DNA of 64,000 nucleotides from Nostoc sp. UHCC 0870 (GTDB taxonomy: Bacteria; Cyanobacteriota; Cyanobacteriia; Cyanobacteriales; Nostocaceae), in contig NZ_CP091913.1 of NCBI RefSeq assembly GCF_022063185.1, positions 5,185,141 to 5,249,140 of the forward strand, read 5' to 3'. Positions 52,443 to 61,700 of the stretch are shown piece after piece. A program made the position numbers and the translations under genes. Positions within the stretch are counted from its first letter, which is position 1. Each line of letters begins with the position of its first letter. The notes below the pieces were generated by a model. The model did no database searches. It was not told where the DNA came from and was given only the letters and a program-made list of their open reading frames with translations.

Positions 52443-53051
52443 ATGGTAAGTGAAGTTAAACAAGTTTCTGGACGTGGCATACCTTTAGTGGGTAATGATA
52501 TCGATACAGACCGGATCATTCCCGCGAGATTTTTGAAAGCTGTCACCTTTGATGGATTGCGTGAAGGGGCGTTTATTGACGATCGCACTGCCCTAAATGG
52601 TGAGCATCCTTTTGATCAACCCCAATATCAAGGCGCGAATATCTTAATTGTTAACCGCAATTTTGGCTGTGGTTCATCACGGGAACACGCACCCCAAGCT
52701 ATATCCAAATGGGGTATTCAAGCCCTCATCGGTGAAAGCTTTGCGGAAATTTTCTTTGGTAATTGTGTGGCAATTGGTATACCTTGTTTGACAGTTGATG
52801 AGGTGACAGTTAAACAACTACAAGAATTAGTAGCAGCTAATCCCCAAGCTAGTGTCACAGTGAATTTAGAAACTTTGCAGGTACAAGTTGGCGACTTTAC
52901 CGCCCCAGTTACCCTTGATGAAGGTACTAGAAGCACCTTTGTTTCTGGTGCTTGGGATGCGTGCGGTCAGTTAGTGGCAAATACTGAGCAAATTCGGGCG
53001 ACGGCTGCTAAGTTACCCTATGTGGGTTGGGGTAGGTTGGCTGCGAGTTAA
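52443..53051 (+). CDS. leuD: 3-isopropylmalate dehydratase small subunit
   Basis: LeuD completes the isomerase. The family motif NFGCGSSREHAPQAISKWG is present, with DIDTDRIIPARFLK near the N-terminus. I start it at the ATG at 52443 (202 aa, normal); the open frame upstream is only repeat text. Confidence 0.97.
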   Translation: MVSEVKQVSGRGIPLVGNDIDTDRIIPARFLKAVTFDGLREGAFIDDRTALNGEHPFDQPQYQGANILIVNRNFGCGSSREHAPQAISKWGIQALIGESFAEIFFGNCVAIGIPCLTVDEVTVKQLQELVAANPQASVTVNLETLQVQVGDFTAPVTLDEGTRSTFVSGAWDACGQLVANTEQIRATAAKLPYVGWGRLAAS

Positions 53052-53134
53052 GAGAAATAATCGGTTGGGTTGCGCGACAGCAAAACCCAACAAAGCCTTT
53101 ATAATTTAGATAATGAACGAAATTGGATGATTCT

Positions 53135-53377
53135 ATGGCAATTACCCTTGAATTAACTCCAGAAATAGAAGCTCGTTTGATAGCTCAAGCCGCCGCGAAA
53201 GGTATGACGGCTGAAGCTTTTGTGCAAGCCGCAATCGAAAATTTACTAACTACTGAACCCCATTTATATCGAGTTGGAACGGCCTTAGTTATTCAATCTA
53301 CCCCAATTGGGAATCTGGAAACCTTTTTTGACCAAATACGGCAAGAAAGACTCAGTAGCCTAATTGCAGATTATTAA
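53135..53377 (+). CDS. Small ribbon-helix-helix-like protein (antitoxin-like)
   Basis: This product of about 80 aa begins MAITLELTPEIEARLIAQAA, followed by AAIENLL, the outline of a short ribbon-helix-helix protein of the type found in antitoxins. The chosen ATG is at 53135. A second small gene of the same strand follows after 33 bases, and the pair may be one transcript. No recognisable toxin is next to it. Confidence 0.5.
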   Translation: MAITLELTPEIEARLIAQAAAKGMTAEAFVQAAIENLLTTEPHLYRVGTALVIQSTPIGNLETFFDQIRQERLSSLIADY

Positions 53378-53410
53378 TCTAAGCTATAAGCAAATGAGTT
53401 GATATTTCTT

Positions 53411-53812
53411 ATGGTTGTGCCTACAGAAATTCGTCAAAGAGCGATCGCACTCCTAGAACAATTGCCAGGAGAATCTTTAATGAGAGCCGTTGAATTTTTG
53501 GAAGCTCTTTCTCAAGAGTCTTTGAGGGTATCAGTAGCATCATTAACAGAAGCAGACGAAGCAGCTTTACTGAAAATTATTCAACGTCGTTTGTCCCCCG
53601 AAGAACAAGAAAGATTAGCTTATTTACGTCAGCAAAACGAGACTGGAAAAATTACAGAGACAGAACATCAAGAGCTACTAATGTATGTTGAGCGCGTCGA
53701 ACAACAAGATGCAGAACGTGCAGCAGCATTAATTCAATTGGCTCAACTTCGTCAAGTTGATTTGCAAGTGCTGATTAACGAGTTATTGCCTACACACAGC
53801 AGCGTAGCCTAA
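53411..53812 (+). CDS. Hypothetical helical protein
   Basis: This product of about 133 aa is strongly helical and acidic (LIQLAQLRQVDLQVLINELL at the end, RLSPEEQERLAYLRQQNETG in the middle). I recognise it only as a kind of cyanobacterial protein often encoded beside nucleases or toxin modules; no nuclease follows here. The ATG at 53411 is preferred over a TTG at 53399. Confidence 0.5.
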   Translation: MVVPTEIRQRAIALLEQLPGESLMRAVEFLEALSQESLRVSVASLTEADEAALLKIIQRRLSPEEQERLAYLRQQNETGKITETEHQELLMYVERVEQQDAERAAALIQLAQLRQVDLQVLINELLPTHSSVA

Positions 53813-53827
53813 TTTTATTTTAGCCAC

Positions 53828-54226
53828 TCAAGTAAATAAGCTTGCATCTACATGAAAATAATCTGCTAGCAATTGTGCTTCTGCTGGATTGATCGGGCGA
53901 TCGCCATTAACAATTTCCCTGACAACTTCCACTGATCCAATTACCTCAGCTAAGGCTTCTGGAGTCATATCGCGTGCATCTATCAAATGCCTTAGCATCG
54001 AATGGGAAGTACCTTGAGGGATTGGGTAATGAGTTTCTTCAAACTTTTCAATTAATGTTACCAACAGTGCCAACAGCGTCTCCTCTTCTGGTGTAAGATT
54101 GGGACGATGTTCTAAAGTTAAAGCCAGTTTGATAGCTTGTTCATTTTCTTTTTCCGTATTAATTGTTCTTGGTTGATACTCAGCTAGCAATTTACCGTAA
54201 GATTCAGGATCAAAAGTACGCGTCAT
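53828..54226 (-). CDS. higA: HigA-type antitoxin (XRE helix-turn-helix)
   Basis: This product of about 132 aa has a C-terminal helix-turn-helix (MTPEALAEVIGSVEVVREIVNG, in parts; then PINPAEAQLLADYFHV) like HigA and other XRE antitoxins. The start at 54226 (MTRTFDPESYG) lies inside the tail of the HigB remnant, the usual overlap for this pair. Its toxin partner is broken, so it is an orphan antitoxin that may still act as a repressor. Confidence 0.75.
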   Translation of the reverse strand: MTRTFDPESYGKLLAEYQPRTINTEKENEQAIKLALTLEHRPNLTPEEETLLALLVTLIEKFEETHYPIPQGTSHSMLRHLIDARDMTPEALAEVIGSVEVVREIVNGDRPINPAEAQLLADYFHVDASLFT

Positions 54227-54317
54227 TTTTCCATTTATCCTTATCATATTCGGCGTGAGTTAAAATATATTTAATATAGATTCTTTGAGCTTCGTAAACA
54301 ATATCAACAATTAAACT
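54210..54317 (-). pseudogene. HigB toxin C-terminal remnant
   Basis: The last 35 codons of a minus-strand frame read LIVDIVYEAQRIYIKYILTHAEYDKDKW (in parts), matching the C-terminal core of HigB-type mRNA interferases. Upstream of about 54317 the DNA switches to another gene in a different frame. The catalytic N-terminal half is missing. Confidence 0.6.
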
Positions 54318-54421
54318 TGCACATCTAAACCCAGATTTGAGAGCGCGATCGCCGCAGCTAAACCACCGGGGCCAGCACCAATAATTGCAACTTTTTGTAC
54401 CAATAATTTTGAATCTATCAT
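54311..54421 (-). pseudogene. N-terminal fragment of an FAD-dependent monooxygenase
   Basis: From an ATG at 54421 the frame reads LVQKVAIIGAGPGGLAAAIA, the dinucleotide-binding start of FAD monooxygenases, and stops after 36 codons at 54311. The rest of the enzyme is absent; the DNA continues as HigB tail. The full gene would have been divergent from the molybdenum hydroxylase operon, as flavin hydroxylases for purine breakdown sometimes are. Confidence 0.65.
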
Positions 54422-54505
54422 ATTTTTTATGAGATACTATGTTGAGAACTTTAGCTGAAAATATTGCCAAAATTCATCTACAAAAGAGAAAATATCCAAT
54501 TACAT

Positions 54506-55054
54506 ATGGACAAAAAAATTATATCTCCAACAAGTCATAATTTTGCTAATGAAGACATAAAAATATTTCCCTCAGAAGAAGTAGAAATGGTTTTATGTGT
54601 AAATAATCAGTCTTATTTGGTAAATCTAGAACCTTGTATGACGTTACTAGACGCGCTGCGAGAGAAGCTGGGTTTGATAGGGACTAAAAAAGTGTGCGAT
54701 CGCGGTGAATGTGGTGCTTGTACTGTATTGATAAATGGGCGAAGAATTAACTCTTGTATGACTTTAGCAATCATGCACACAGACAGCGAAATTACTACCA
54801 TAGAGGGATTAGCAAAAGATGGTGAACTCCACCCAATACAGACAGCTTTTATTAACCATGATGCCTTTCAATGTGGATACTGTACTTCTGGTCAAATAGT
54901 ATCTGTCTTAGGGATGATTGCTGAAATAATACCCCAATCAGAAGCAGAAATTCGTGAAAAAATGAGTGGTAATCTTTGCCGATGTGGTGCTTATCCCAAT
55001 ATTATTGCAGCTATTCAAGAGGTACTAGAGGGAATAGAAGATGCAGCCATTTAG
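54506..55054 (+). CDS. Molybdenum hydroxylase [2Fe-2S] subunit (CoxS/YagT-like)
   Basis: This is the iron-sulphur subunit of a xanthine dehydrogenase/aldehyde oxidoreductase-type enzyme. The first cluster is bound by CDRGECGACTVLINGRRINSC (in parts), the second by QCGYCTSGQ and LCRCGAYPNI. From the ATG at 54506 it is 182 aa; a shorter start at 54587 (MVLCVNNQ) would match the minimal family length. The next gene overlaps it by 14 bases. Confidence 0.88.
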   Translation: MDKKIISPTSHNFANEDIKIFPSEEVEMVLCVNNQSYLVNLEPCMTLLDALREKLGLIGTKKVCDRGECGACTVLINGRRINSCMTLAIMHTDSEITTIEGLAKDGELHPIQTAFINHDAFQCGYCTSGQIVSVLGMIAEIIPQSEAEIREKMSGNLCRCGAYPNIIAAIQEVLEGIEDAAI

Positions 55055-56009
55055 CTATGCCAAAGTAACAACAAAAGAAGAAGCAATCTTGACCTTAACA
55101 CAAAACCAAACTGCGGCATTTATCGCAGGTGGTACAGATTTATTAGGCTTAATGAAAGATAGGGTGCAGTCAGCCAATATATTAATTGATATTAACAGTT
55201 TACCTTTAGCTAATATTGAAGTCTCCGCCGCAGGAGTTCGCATTGGTGCAATTTGTCGGCTAACTGATGTCGCCTTTCATCCTTATATTCAGAAACACTA
55301 TTCAGTTATTACCCAAGCCATAAATCAAAGTGCGTCACCACAACTTAGAAACATGGCGACAGTTGGCGGTAATTTATTGCAAAAAGTACGCTGTTCTTAT
55401 TTTCGTGATCCAACTTTCCCCTGTAATAAACATACCCCAGGTATAGGTTGTTCTGCAATTAACGGTTACAACCGGATGCACGCTATTTTCGGCACTAGTG
55501 AACATTGTATTGCCGTACATCCCTCAGATTTAGCAGTAGCTTTAACGGCATTAGATGCAGTAATTTGTATTCAAGGTGCAGAACAAGAACGCCGAATTTC
55601 TATTCATGATTTTTATCTATTACCTGGAGATACACCACATCAAGAAACACTGTTACAGCCTGGAGAATTAATTGTGGCTGTGGAAATACCAAATGATAAT
55701 TTTAGTACAAAATCACATTATTTAAAAGTCAGAGATAGAGCAGCTTATGAATTTTCTTTAACATCTGTAGCCATTGCTTTAGATAGAGAAGAAGACACAA
55801 TTAAAACTGCCAAAATTGCCTTCGGTGGAGTAGGAACTAAACCTTGGCGTGGGTGGGAAGTTGAGGAATTTCTACAAGGGAAACCACTAAATCAAGATAC
55901 ATTAACAACTGCGGCAGAATTAGCAGTTAAAGAAGCCAAACCACAGCAACATAACGAATTCAAAATTGAGTTAGTAAAACGTGTTTTAATACGCGCACTT
56001 AGTGAATAA
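55041..56009 (+). CDS. Molybdenum hydroxylase FAD subunit (CoxM/YagS-like)
   Basis: This 322-aa subunit has the FAD-binding signature FIAGGTDLLGLMKD and the second motif NMATVGGNLLQKVRCSYFRD (in parts). Extra cysteines in RCSYFRDPTFPCNKHTPGIGCSA (in parts) resemble the additional [4Fe-4S] site of YagS/PaoB-type subunits. It passes electrons from the [2Fe-2S] subunit to an acceptor. It overlaps the upstream gene and is translated with it. Confidence 0.87.
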   Translation: MQPFSYAKVTTKEEAILTLTQNQTAAFIAGGTDLLGLMKDRVQSANILIDINSLPLANIEVSAAGVRIGAICRLTDVAFHPYIQKHYSVITQAINQSASPQLRNMATVGGNLLQKVRCSYFRDPTFPCNKHTPGIGCSAINGYNRMHAIFGTSEHCIAVHPSDLAVALTALDAVICIQGAEQERRISIHDFYLLPGDTPHQETLLQPGELIVAVEIPNDNFSTKSHYLKVRDRAAYEFSLTSVAIALDREEDTIKTAKIAFGGVGTKPWRGWEVEEFLQGKPLNQDTLTTAAELAVKEAKPQQHNEFKIELVKRVLIRALSE

Positions 56010-56026
56010 TCAGTAAGATTTATCAC

Positions 56027-56133
56027 GCTCCAGACGCGGAGGCGCAGAGGGAAGAATCAGAGAAATAAACAAGCTGAAAATTCAAGTTCTCTAACTCCTC
56101 TTCTCTGCGTCTTTGCGCCTTTGCGTGAGCCAA
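56027..56133. repeat. Long imperfect inverted repeat between two subunit genes
   Basis: The left arm, about 56027-56060 (CACGCTCCAGACGCGGAGG in part), and the right arm, about 56100-56133 (CTGCGTCTTTGCGCC in part), are imperfect complements that could form a long hairpin in the operon mRNA. The text belongs to the dispersed CAGAGGCACAGAG-type repeats also seen at about 965, 2461 and 47640. Confidence 0.6.
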
Positions 56134-56161
56134 ATTAATCCCCAACACCCAGCGAAAAGAT

Positions 56162-58360
56162 ATGAATAACATTATCGGTCAACCCCTCAATCGCGTCGAT
56201 GGTAGATTAAAGGTGACAGGAGAAGCTCAATATACAGCCGATATTCCTATAGAAAAATTAACCTATGGAGTAATATTTCAAAGTGCGATCGCTAAAGGTA
56301 AAGTCCTCACCATAGACACAACCCAAACCTTAGCCGTCCCTGGTGTAATAGATATTATCACCTATCATCAAACCCCCAACTTAATCAATATCCCCTTTAT
56401 TCCCACCCCCACCCCACCAGAGAAAGATGATAATATTCACTATCATGGGCAACCCTTGGGCATTGTAGTTGCCGAAACCTTAGAACAGGCTGAATATGGT
56501 GCATCTCTAGTAAAAATCACCTACGAGGAAGAACCGCCGACAGTCACAATGGCGCAAGCACTACCAGAAGTATTTGAGCCAGAATCTATCTTTTTTGGCA
56601 TTATGCCTGGAAAAATCACCAGAGGCGATATTGAATTAGGTAAACCCCAGGCAGATATTTTCATTGAACAGGTGTACAGCACCCCAATGGAACATCATAA
56701 TCCCCTAGAAACTTCTGCTAGCATCGCCATTTGGGAAGGTGATAATCTAACAATATATGAAACTACGCAAGGTATTTCCGGTACACAGAAACGCCTTGCA
56801 GGGGTGCTAAAACTACCGCTAGAAAATGTCCGTGTCATCTCCAAATATTTAGGCGGGGGATTTGGTTGTAAAGCTTTGCTACGTTCCCATACTATTCTAG
56901 CCGCGATCGCATCTCGTCAAGTCCAGCGTCCGGTGAAAGTTGTGCTGACGCGATCGCAAATGTATACTAACTGCGGGTATAGATCCCAAACTCACCAAGA
57001 ACTCACCCTAGGCGCAACCAAACAAGGACAGCTAACCCTCATCAAACACATCGGGACATCCTTAACTTCCATATTTGATGACTTTGTAGAACCTGTAGGC
57101 GCAGCCACTACAATGATTTACGCCTGTCCTAATTTGCAAGTAAAATACCGTTTAGCGCGAATAAATGCAGGTACACCCACCTTTATGCGTGCGCCAGGGG
57201 AAGCACCGGGGATGTTTGCCTTAGAATCGGCAATGGATGAACTAGCCTATGCCTTAAATATTGACCCCATCGAAATTAGACTGCGAAATCATGCAGATAT
57301 CGACCCCCAAACAGGCTTACCTTGGTCAAGTAAATCACTCAAACAATGCTACCAAAAAGGGGCAGAACTTTTCGGCTGGTCAAAACGTCACCCTACACCC
57401 CGTTCTATGCAGGATGGTAACTTCCTGATAGGTTGGGGAATGGCGAGTGCAACATTTCCCACCCATTCCATGTCTGCAACTGTCAAAGTAGAAATTTTTG
57501 CTACAGGGGAAGTCAGCGTCCAAACGGGAACTCAAGACATTGGTACGGGAACTTATACAGTTATGACTCAAGTCGCGGCTGAGGCGTTAGGCTTATCTAG
57601 TCAACCAGTGCAGTTTAGCTTAGGTGATAGCAATCTTCCCACAGCACCCATTACAGGTAACTCCATCACCGTGGCTAGTGTATCCCCTGCTGTGCATCAA
57701 GCCGCTACTGCTGCACGAGAAAAGCTGATACAAATGGCAATAGCAGACTCAAACTCACAACTTTATGGGTGTCAAATAACAGATATCAGCGTTGAGTCAG
57801 GACAAATCTTTTTAAAACCAGAACCATCCAGGCGAGATAGCTACACGGAGATTTTGCAGCGTCATGGGTTAGAAAGTTTAGTAGTGACTGAAGCTACATC
57901 TCCCAATCCAGAAAGTAAACAATATTCCAAATATTCCTTTGGTGCGGTATTTGTAGAAGTAGCCGTTGATGAGTTATTAGGTGAAGTCAAAATTAGACGG
58001 TGCGTAGGCGTATACAGTGCAGGACGCATTCTCAACACCAAGACAGCACGCAGTCAGGTAATTGGCGGTATTACTTGGGGGATTGGGATGGCATTGATGG
58101 AAAAAACCGTTATGGATATGAATAGCGGTAAAATAATTGGTGCAAACCTTTCCGATTACTTAATTCCCGTTCATGCAGATATTCCCAACATGGAAGTGCA
58201 ATTTATTGAAGAACACGATCCTCATGTCAACTCACTGGGAACTAAAAGCTTGGGTGAATTACCAATTGTCGGCGTAGCAGCTGCGATCGCTAATGCAGTT
58301 TATCACGCCACAGGTAAACGCATCCGTGACCTGCCCATCACACCAGACAAACTATTGTAA
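56162..58360 (+). CDS. Molybdenum hydroxylase large (molybdopterin) subunit
   Basis: This 732-aa catalytic subunit begins with IGQPLNRVDGRLKVTGEAQYTADI and has FGCKALLRSH, APGEAPGMFALESAMDELA (in parts) and, near the C-terminus, GTKSLGELPIVGVAAAIANA (in parts) with the conserved active-site glutamate. Substrates of the family include xanthine, hypoxanthine and aldehydes; YagR/PaoC-type aldehyde oxidoreductase is a good match. The adjacent FAD monooxygenase scar weakly supports purine use. It ends the operon 152 bases after the FAD subunit. Confidence 0.87.
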   Translation: MNNIIGQPLNRVDGRLKVTGEAQYTADIPIEKLTYGVIFQSAIAKGKVLTIDTTQTLAVPGVIDIITYHQTPNLINIPFIPTPTPPEKDDNIHYHGQPLGIVVAETLEQAEYGASLVKITYEEEPPTVTMAQALPEVFEPESIFFGIMPGKITRGDIELGKPQADIFIEQVYSTPMEHHNPLETSASIAIWEGDNLTIYETTQGISGTQKRLAGVLKLPLENVRVISKYLGGGFGCKALLRSHTILAAIASRQVQRPVKVVLTRSQMYTNCGYRSQTHQELTLGATKQGQLTLIKHIGTSLTSIFDDFVEPVGAATTMIYACPNLQVKYRLARINAGTPTFMRAPGEAPGMFALESAMDELAYALNIDPIEIRLRNHADIDPQTGLPWSSKSLKQCYQKGAELFGWSKRHPTPRSMQDGNFLIGWGMASATFPTHSMSATVKVEIFATGEVSVQTGTQDIGTGTYTVMTQVAAEALGLSSQPVQFSLGDSNLPTAPITGNSITVASVSPAVHQAATAAREKLIQMAIADSNSQLYGCQITDISVESGQIFLKPEPSRRDSYTEILQRHGLESLVVTEATSPNPESKQYSKYSFGAVFVEVAVDELLGEVKIRRCVGVYSAGRILNTKTARSQVIGGITWGIGMALMEKTVMDMNSGKIIGANLSDYLIPVHADIPNMEVQFIEEHDPHVNSLGTKSLGELPIVGVAAAIANAVYHATGKRIRDLPITPDKLL

Positions 58361-58382
58361 ACTTTCACGATACAGGGGTGTA

Positions 58383-58403
58383 GGGGTTTATTAGATAAAC
58401 CCC
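58383..58403 (+). terminator. Possible terminator: 9-bp perfect hairpin
   Basis: GGGGTTTAT and ATAAACCCC pair around a 3-base loop 22 bases after the large-subunit stop. No T-run follows, so Rho-independent termination is doubtful. Confidence 0.4.
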
Positions 58404-58530
58404 GAAAAACCACAAGGACATAAGTCCAAAAAATCAAAGCATGGCTCACACCAGGAAAAATCTGTTAAAGATAAAGAATCTGCGGCTATTAAAACCGTAG
58501 AATTATCCCCTACAGAAAACATTTAGGAAT

Positions 58531-59451
58531 ATGGATTGGAGTGCTGCATTACCAACTTTCTTTATCACCCTCAGAGAAGGTGTAGAAGCTGCTTTAGTTG
58601 TCGGTATTGTCTTCGCCTGTTTACAACAAGCTGAACAACAAAAATTGCATCGTTGGGTATATTTAGGAATTTTTACCGCCGCTATAGCTAGTTTTGTGGT
58701 TGGTTTATTACTAAATTTAGGTATCCAAGGATTACAGACATCTGAGAATATATATGCACCTGTTTTCAAACAATTATTTGAAATGGGACTGGGTGTAATT
58801 GCGATCGCTATGCTCAGTTGGATGCTCATCTGGATGACTAAACAAGCAAGGTTTCTCAAAGCAGAAATCGAAGGCTCTGTTAAAAGTGCATTAGGTCAAG
58901 ATAGCAAAGCAGCTTGGGGAATTTTTAGCCTCATTTTTATCGCTGTATTTCGAGAAGGCTTAGAGACGGCTGTGTTTATCGTCGCTAAGTTTCAAGAAGG
59001 CTGGACACCTGTACTGGGTGCGATCGCTGGACTAGGTATGGCTGTTGTCATTGGTATGCTGCTATTTAAATGGAGCATCCGCATTAATTTGCGACAATTT
59101 TTCCAAGCAATGGGTGTATTGTTACTGCTTATTGTCTCTGGCTTAGTGATTTCAGCTTTGCGACATCTAGATGCAGCTGCGATCGCCTTTAACCACATCA
59201 ATCCCTCAATATCTAACACTTGCGGACTAGAAAACACCTCTTGTCTTCTCGGCCCCCTCATGTGGGATTTATCAGGAATCTTACCTGATAGACAGTTTCC
59301 AGGTATTTTGTTCAAAACCCTATTTGGCTACACCCAAAAACTGTATCTCGTCCAGGCGATCGCCTATCTGCTGTTTTGGCTAACCGTAGGTAGTCTATAC
59401 TTCCGTAGTCTCAGCCAACCTACACAACTAAAAACCGTCACAAATCCTTGA
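58531..59451 (+). CDS. FTR1-family iron permease
   Basis: This 306-aa membrane protein has seven hydrophobic segments and the two iron-binding REGxE motifs of the FTR1/EfeU family: LREGVEAALVV near the start and FREGLETAVFI mid-protein. It would move ferric or oxidised ferrous iron across the inner membrane. A cysteine pair (NTCGLENTSCLLGP) lies in a late loop. No EfeO or EfeB gene is adjacent. Confidence 0.88.
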   Translation: MDWSAALPTFFITLREGVEAALVVGIVFACLQQAEQQKLHRWVYLGIFTAAIASFVVGLLLNLGIQGLQTSENIYAPVFKQLFEMGLGVIAIAMLSWMLIWMTKQARFLKAEIEGSVKSALGQDSKAAWGIFSLIFIAVFREGLETAVFIVAKFQEGWTPVLGAIAGLGMAVVIGMLLFKWSIRINLRQFFQAMGVLLLLIVSGLVISALRHLDAAAIAFNHINPSISNTCGLENTSCLLGPLMWDLSGILPDRQFPGILFKTLFGYTQKLYLVQAIAYLLFWLTVGSLYFRSLSQPTQLKTVTNP

Positions 59452-59486
59452 TTTTTTCTTAAAAAACCCCAATATTTTCTTCTTTA

Positions 59487-59519
59487 TCACTGTCACCTGT
59501 CCCCTGTCCCCTGTCACCT
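59487..59519. repeat. STRR: CTGTCAC/CTGTCCC units
   Basis: About four heptamers, CTGTCAC and CTGTCCC, lie between the convergent iron permease and acyltransferase genes. They match the unit at 7124. Confidence 0.8.
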
Positions 59520-59525
59520 CATACA

Positions 59526-61004
59526 CTATTCCTCAATCAAATGTTCTAACGCCAACTGCAAATCCTGCGTCAAACCACTTACAGCACGTTTAGCTGCTTG
59601 ACGGTCATGCTGCACTTTTTCCCAGCGTTGAGTCACAGAAATGGGTTCACCTACTTTTAGTGTTGCTTTTCGTAAACCTAAACGCGATCGCCCTGGTAAT
59701 GTAGATGATTGAATACGGGATAACATATCAAACATCAGTAAAGCTGTCTCTGCTAACCTGTCAGCAGTTGGCTGTTCTTGCAGATAATTAGCTTGAACAG
59801 CTACAAAACTTTCTACCAGGCGCATATGCTGTACCCGTAAGTCTGCTTCCTGGGCTACCCAGTCAGCGAGTCCCCGTTTAAAGGGTGGTAAAGTATTTAT
59901 ATCTGGTAAATCATCCCGATAAATCAGATTCCAACTAGCTTCTTCCAAACGGCGACAACGGTCAATAAAATTACCCTGGGGTTGCACGCCAAAATATTGC
60001 TCGGAAACTTGCAAAGCTTTATCTAGTAAGTAATGTAGCCTATCTATTAACACCTCATTGGGTGTCTTCGAGGCTTCAGATACGCTCGCTTTCGGGATAT
60101 CTTGATGATAGAAGCGGCGATAAAACTCTTCCATCTCCGTAATCAGATATTCACCTAAACGACAAATCCGTTGATAGTAAATTTCCGGTTGATTTACGCC
60201 ATCACCAATAGACTTGACTGGTAAACCACTATCAGCTTCTAACTTACTTAATAACTGATCTAGTTTTAACCAAGGTGGCTGAATATAGTGATATTGAATC
60301 GAAATCGGCACAATCACCACAGTTTCATCCCGGTTAGCCTTGTGCAAATCTTCCACACACCAGAACCCCATTTGCGCCACACCAGGTTCTAAGGGACTAA
60401 CAACGCCACTATGACCATTATTACCTCCTTCCGGGGCAATGGCGATCGGTAATTTCCCATTCGCAAATAAATTCCGCGCCGTTTGAATCGCCTGCTTATC
60501 CAATCGCCGTCCACGACGCACCGCCACACCACCCAACCGCGAAAACAACCACCCCAACCACTCCCCAGCCCAGATAGTCATACCTCGGTCATAGAGAAAA
60601 TGGCTGTGAATTGGGTATTGTAGCTTGATTCCTTGCTGACGTGCTGCTTGTGGTACAAGACGCGACAACATATATAGTACACACAGGGGGTCTTCTACCT
60701 CTGGGTGACGAAATGCCATCAACAGGCGAATTTTACCAGTTTGGAATTGTGCATATAGTTCCGCCAAGACCTCAACATTTTCCGCTTCCACTCCGACAAT
60801 TCCCGCCGGTAGCCAAGGACGAGTCCGAAACCGTAAGATAATCGGCAACAACCCGTGAAAGATTCGCAGGATAAGCGGATTAAATCGGTGAGGGATAAAT
60901 TTTAGCGGCGGTTGGACAGATGTAATAAATTTAGGCAAAGGAATCTCCGGGAAGTGTTGACTGTTTACTGTTGACTGGGAAGACAAGGGAGAACTATTGA
61001 CCAA
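59526..61004 (-). CDS. 1-acylglycerol-3-phosphate O-acyltransferase-like protein
   Basis: This protein of up to 492 aa has the PlsC-type catalytic HX4D motif in MAFRHPEVEDPLC and the glycerol-phosphate/acceptor motif APEGGNNGHSG. Such enzymes add acyl chains to lysophosphatidate in membrane lipid synthesis; the substrate may be different here. The N-terminus is uncertain: the only early start is a TTG at 61004, which overlaps the Uma2 stop by 11 bases, and the first codons run through repeat text (AACAGTAAACAGTCAAC). The C-terminal half is helical and unassigned. Confidence 0.75.
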   Translation of the reverse strand: MVNSSPLSSQSTVNSQHFPEIPLPKFITSVQPPLKFIPHRFNPLILRIFHGLLPIILRFRTRPWLPAGIVGVEAENVEVLAELYAQFQTGKIRLLMAFRHPEVEDPLCVLYMLSRLVPQAARQQGIKLQYPIHSHFLYDRGMTIWAGEWLGWLFSRLGGVAVRRGRRLDKQAIQTARNLFANGKLPIAIAPEGGNNGHSGVVSPLEPGVAQMGFWCVEDLHKANRDETVVIVPISIQYHYIQPPWLKLDQLLSKLEADSGLPVKSIGDGVNQPEIYYQRICRLGEYLITEMEEFYRRFYHQDIPKASVSEASKTPNEVLIDRLHYLLDKALQVSEQYFGVQPQGNFIDRCRRLEEASWNLIYRDDLPDINTLPPFKRGLADWVAQEADLRVQHMRLVESFVAVQANYLQEQPTADRLAETALLMFDMLSRIQSSTLPGRSRLGLRKATLKVGEPISVTQRWEKVQHDRQAAKRAVSGLTQDLQLALEHLIEE

Positions 61005-61611
61005 ATTGAAAAATTTGTGCGGCGGTTAATTTTAGTTCTGGGAACGTCGGTGAGATGAGAAAGTCCTGATCTCTAAATTGATTGACTTGATACTCGCCTT
61101 CTACTAAAGTGTAGATTGAGATAGTGGGTTGTTTAGGGTTGCCAATAAATCGCCTCGCACCCAATCCTAAATAGTCAACAATCCAATATTCTGGAATTCC
61201 TATCACTTCATAATCACTAGCCTTTTTAACATAATCATCTCGCCAGTTGCTACTCACCACTTCAATAACTAACGGAACTGATGCAGCTTGGCTAACTGTT
61301 GATGTTTTTTTCCACAGAGGTTCGTTAACTAAGTTGGGGCGATTCAATATCACCACATCTGGCGAATATGCAGATTCGTTGTCTAATGGTTTAATTAATG
61401 CAGTTTTGGGAATGAAGTAAGGTAGTTGTAAACGCCTATATTCCGTAACTATTTCTTCAACCAAGAATCCAATCTCTTCTTCATGGTCGCCTGTGGGTTG
61501 CGGCATTTCAATAATTACTCCATCATGCAACTCATAACGTCGCTGTGGGTTGTCTGGATACCAAGCAACGAATTCATCAAATGTCACTAACTGGCGTAAG
61601 GCTTGAGTCAT
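60994..61611 (-). CDS. Uma2-family (DUF820) putative endonuclease
   Basis: This 205-aa PD-(D/E)XK-like protein has RRYELHDGVIIEMPQPTGDH (in parts), YSPDVVILNRP, VPLVIEVVSSNWRDDYVKKASDY (in parts) and IPEYWIVDYLG, the usual Uma2 core with D, E-x-K-like residues. The family is greatly expanded in cyanobacteria and its biological role is unknown. Its first five codons are included in a direct repeat that recurs after hicA. Confidence 0.85.
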   Translation of the reverse strand: MTQALRQLVTFDEFVAWYPDNPQRRYELHDGVIIEMPQPTGDHEEEIGFLVEEIVTEYRRLQLPYFIPKTALIKPLDNESAYSPDVVILNRPNLVNEPLWKKTSTVSQAASVPLVIEVVSSNWRDDYVKKASDYEVIGIPEYWIVDYLGLGARRFIGNPKQPTISIYTLVEGEYQVNQFRDQDFLISPTFPELKLTAAQIFQFGQ

Positions 61612-61700
61612 AGCTTAACCCTCAAGACAAAATTAATATAATATACGCGGGCGATCGCTGTTAGCTTAATTATCAGATGAATATCCCAGAGCGACTACAC
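61597..61700. repeat. 104-bp direct repeat, left copy (partner 62372-62475)
   Basis: The two copies are offset by 775 bases and differ at about four positions. This copy covers the first five Uma2 codons, the intergenic promoter region and the first codons (MNIPERLH) of a broken second start for the DUF938 gene, which runs into a stop 28 codons on. Confidence 0.9.
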
